6,828 nucleotides of DNA from Flavobacteriaceae bacterium (lineage in GTDB: Bacteria > Bacteroidota > Bacteroidia > Flavobacteriales > Flavobacteriaceae): the NCBI GenBank assembly GCA_002401105.1, contig NVSD01000040.1, positions 1 through 6,828 on the forward strand, written 5' to 3'. Below are positions 5,856-6,828 of the stretch, piece by piece (within the stretch, counting starts at the first letter, position 1; each line of letters begins with the position of its first letter). The translations under genes and the position numbers were made by a program. The notes beneath the pieces were generated by a model, which was not told the DNA's origin, did no database searches, and worked only from the letters and a program-made list of their open reading frames with translations.

Positions 5856-6828
5856 TTAACGTTGGTTTAATACGAGTAATTCATCCAACCATTGCCTTGA
5901 GTTAGACAATCGAGGGACTTTATTTTGACCGCCTAATTTCCCTTTCCCTTTCATCCAGTTGTAAAATAATCCTGGTTTTGCACTATGCGTTTTTGGTATG
6001 TCCAAGGTCATATTATGATAGCGTTTTGCCTCGTAATCTGAGTTGATGGTTTTTAAATGTACATCTAAAATATAGGTAAACTCTGTAAGAGATTCGGGTG
6101 GTTTTCTGAATTCAATCATCCATTCGTGAGCGCCACTTTTTTCTGCCTCCATAAAAATTGGGGCAACGGTATAATCGCTGATTTCTGAGTTTGTTTTTTT
6201 ACAGGCTATTTGTAAGGCATCCTCAGCGTTTTCTATGATTAACTCCTCTCCAAAAACATTTATAAAGTGTTTGGTTCTACCTGTTATTTTTATGCGGTAT
6301 GGATCTGTGGAAGTAAATTTAACAGTATCTCCTATTAAATAACGCCACAAGCCACCATTGGTGGTAATTACCATCGCGTAATTCACCTCTTTTTTAACCT
6401 CAGACAAAGGGATGGCGTCTGAAGCCTCTCCGTTGAATGTATCCATAGGAATAAATTCATAAAAAATACCATAGTCTAACATCAATAGCATTTCGTCCGA
6501 GTCGTTTCTGTCCTGTATGGCAAAAAAACCTTCGGATGCATTGTAAATTTCGTAGTATTTAAAAGTCTTGGAAGGAATTAATTTTTGAAACTGTTCTTTA
6601 TAAGGAGTAAAACTAACACCTCCGTGAAAATAGACTTCTAAATTTGGCCAGACTTCTAGGATATTTGATTTTCCTGTGCGTTCTAAAACCCTATTTAAGA
6701 GCACTAACATCCAAGACGGAACGCCAGCTAATCCTGTAATATTTTCGTCAATAGTTTCGTTAATAATAGCATCCATTTTGGATTCCCATTCGCTCATTAA
6801 AGCAGTTTCTTGCTTGGGAGCAGAACTG
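5856..6828 (-). CDS. GH3 auxin-responsive promoter family protein (acyl-adenylating; N-terminus cut by window)
   Basis: GH3 proteins belong to the adenylate-forming superfamily; plant members activate a carboxylic acid with ATP and conjugate it to an amino acid. Bacterial members are widespread in Bacteroidota, but their substrates are not established. Read from the right edge, the frame is open before the first ATG (complement of 6795-6797): the codons there give SSAPKQETAL, which continues smoothly, so that ATG is internal and the gene extends beyond the window. About 323 residues are present of a family length near 500. Seen motifs, counted from the internal Met: GVPSWMLVLL (25-34), YNASEGFF (85-92, motif II), LDYGIFYEF (107-115), TTNGGLWRYLIGD (145-157), ITGRTKHFINVFGEEL (171-186) and the C-terminal GGQNKVPRL (289-297). 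The N-terminal ATP-binding motif I lies outside. Its TAA stop abuts the helicase stop. No signal peptide can be judged. Confidence 0.93.
   Translation of the reverse strand, partial: SSAPKQETALMSEWESKMDAIINETIDENITGLAGVPSWMLVLLNRVLERTGKSNILEVWPNLEVYFHGGVSFTPYKEQFQKLIPSKTFKYYEIYNASEGFFAIQDRNDSDEMLLMLDYGIFYEFIPMDTFNGEASDAIPLSEVKKEVNYAMVITTNGGLWRYLIGDTVKFTSTDPYRIKITGRTKHFINVFGEELIIENAEDALQIACKKTNSEISDYTVAPIFMEAEKSGAHEWMIEFRKPPESLTEFTYILDVHLKTINSDYEAKRYHNMTLDIPKTHSAKPGLFYNWMKGKGKLGGQNKVPRLSNSRQWLDELLVLNQR

Noticed and set aside
5855..5874. Weak inverted repeat ATTAA / TTAAT at the helicase-GH3 junction as a shared terminator
   Set aside because: Only five A-T pairs with a seven-or-more-base loop and no T tract; too weak to call in AT-rich DNA.

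Overview
The window is AT-rich chromosomal DNA, very probably from a member of the Bacteroidota and most likely a Flavobacteriaceae. The inference rests on the style of the encoded proteins, the weak or absent Shine-Dalgarno sequences before the starts, a TAnnTTTG-type -7 promoter element, and a bacterial GH3-family gene of the kind common in that phylum. No mobile element, CRISPR array, tRNA or rRNA is visible, and base composition looks even throughout.

Layout, left to right. (1) Positions 1-1003 hold queA, missing only its first codons at the window edge. (2) A short gap follows with a terminator-like hairpin (1026-1060), then rlmN (1072-2112). Both genes encode RNA-modifying enzymes, and both can act in the tRNA anticodon loop (QueA at position 34; RlmN at A37 of tRNA and A2503 of 23S rRNA). 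(3) A strong intrinsic terminator (2134-2174) ends this block. (4) A second plus-strand unit begins with a long-chain polyprenyl diphosphate synthase (2252-3229), probably supplying the menaquinone side chain. It overlaps by 23 nt a long gene (3207-5855) for an 882-residue superfamily 2 DEAH-type helicase. (5) On the minus strand, the C-terminal two thirds of a GH3-family protein (5856 to the right edge) converges on the helicase gene. Their stop codons touch with no base between them.

Four of the five genes are ordinary housekeeping or widely conserved genes. The least explained is the helicase-like protein. It carries the SF2 motifs (Walker A, DEAH, TAT, GEGWDAP, QMRGRAIR), but it also has a roughly 210-residue insertion between the two motor halves, a hydrophobic region near residues 673-715 that could form two membrane helices, and a C-terminal domain I do not recognise. 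A membrane-anchored helicase translated in overlap with a membrane-lipid-precursor enzyme is the best candidate here for undescribed biology. The sequence alone does not show what it does.
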